A stretch of 64,000 nucleotides of DNA, taken from Acidobacteriota bacterium. Its GTDB lineage: Bacteria; Acidobacteriota; Terriglobia; Acidiferrales; UBA7541. The notes under the pieces are model-generated. The model was not told where the DNA came from. It ran no database searches and saw nothing but the letters and a program-made list of their open reading frames with translations. The position numbers were made by a program, and so were the translations under genes. Numbering within the stretch: the first letter of the stretch is position 1; each line of letters opens with the position of its first letter. This document shows positions 63,633 through 64,000 of this stretch, piece after piece. The stretch spans positions 45,161-109,160 of the forward strand of contig JABCZN010000017.1 in NCBI GenBank assembly GCA_013289665.1. The letters are read 5' to 3'.

Positions 63633-64000
63633 ATGAAAATTGTTTTAATTGGCGCACACGGAAAGATCGGGGAGCTGGTTCAAAAAGCATTGGCGGGTGC
63701 TGGCCACGAGATAGTCAAGGTCGGACGCAAATCGGGCAATTTCCGAGTCGAGATCGAGAACCGCGAAAGTGTCAGAAAGCTTTATCAAGCCGTCGGCTCG
63801 TTTGATGCGGTGGCCATTGCAGCAGGTGAAGTCGCATTTGCTCCGCTTTCGGAACTCACCGCTGAAAAATGGGAGTTCTCGTTGGGAAGCAAGCTCATGG
63901 GTCAGATTAATCTGGTTCAGGAGGCAATCCCGTTCATCAACGAAAAGGGATCATTCACTTTGGTTTCGGGCGTTCTTAATGAAGAACCGATCTTCGCCGG
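63633..64000 (+). CDS. Short-chain dehydrogenase, cut by window end
   Basis: First 122 codons of a second SDR. N-terminus MKIVLIGAHGKIGELVQKAL has a TGxxGxxG-like motif written GAHGKIG, then AIAAGEVAFAPLSELTAEKW and the FTLVSGVL strand with the catalytic Ser. It follows the previous SDR by 49 bases with GGAG upstream. Small cupless SDRs of this type are often paired with TetR regulators. Confidence 0.8.
   Translation, partial: MKIVLIGAHGKIGELVQKALAGAGHEIVKVGRKSGNFRVEIENRESVRKLYQAVGSFDAVAIAAGEVAFAPLSELTAEKWEFSLGSKLMGQINLVQEAIPFINEKGSFTLVSGVLNEEPIFA

Overview
The window reads as chromosomal DNA of a GC-rich soil bacterium, most likely an Acidobacteriota (Terriglobia-like) strain. That inference rests on style, not on any rRNA: a giant Oar-like TonB-dependent receptor with a carboxypeptidase-regulatory N-domain, an ECF sigma / DUF4349 anti-sigma pair, a BIG2-repeat lipoprotein, a FadN-like trifunctional protein, and many short hairpin repeats between genes. 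No rRNA, intact tRNA, CRISPR array, transposase or integrase was seen.

Layout. 0-34.5 kb is housekeeping and metabolic: ECF sigma/anti-sigma; fumC; an acetamidase-family / metallo-beta-lactamase-fold operon; 3-oxoacid CoA-transferase A/B; a large lipoprotein; TetR; a molybdate operon (HTH-TOBE regulator, modA, modB, modC); a FadN-like beta-oxidation protein facing a patatin-like lipase; GTP-type PEP carboxykinase; the Oar-like receptor; peroxiredoxin; a TetR-controlled membrane oxidoreductase operon (sterol-desaturase family, HTTM-DCC protein); cytochrome c; an Nramp Mn transporter with its own operator; and a DUF3467-pxpBCA 5-oxoprolinase operon. 34.6-37.9 kb is decaying DNA: a frameshifted NDH-2 gene, an N-terminally truncated MDR reductase and over 1 kb without genes.

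37.9-59.9 kb is accessory. On the minus strand lies a six-gene cluster of mostly exported or membrane proteins, ending in a 1755-residue CHAT protease with a signal peptide and starting with a papain-like cysteine-peptidase-type protein. It is followed by what looks like a defence island: an XRE regulator + membrane Ser/Thr kinase pair, a DUF5677-like protein, an Mrr-type PD-(D/E)XK protein with a tiny upstream ORF, a HEPN-like protein (RX4H), a zincin metalloprotease, and a translationally coupled SIR2 NADase-like / 1338-residue STAND NTPase pair. That pair, which splits effector and sensor into two genes, is the best candidate for an undescribed anti-phage system. A sequence shaped like a tRNA 3' end lies just upstream of the SIR2 gene and a weaker tRNA-like remnant lies near the other end, which suggests integration-site scars.

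60-64 kb holds a low-density zone, a coiled-coil secreted protein, and a TetR regulator with a perfect operator reading into two short-chain dehydrogenases, the last cut by the window end.

How they may work together: CoA-transferase, FadN-like protein, fumarase and PEPCK fit growth on fatty/keto acids with gluconeogenesis. The accessory half is built from sensor-plus-effector parts (NTPase/NADase, kinase/HTH, proteases, nuclease, HEPN) typical of phage defence. All functions are read from motifs; no database search was run.
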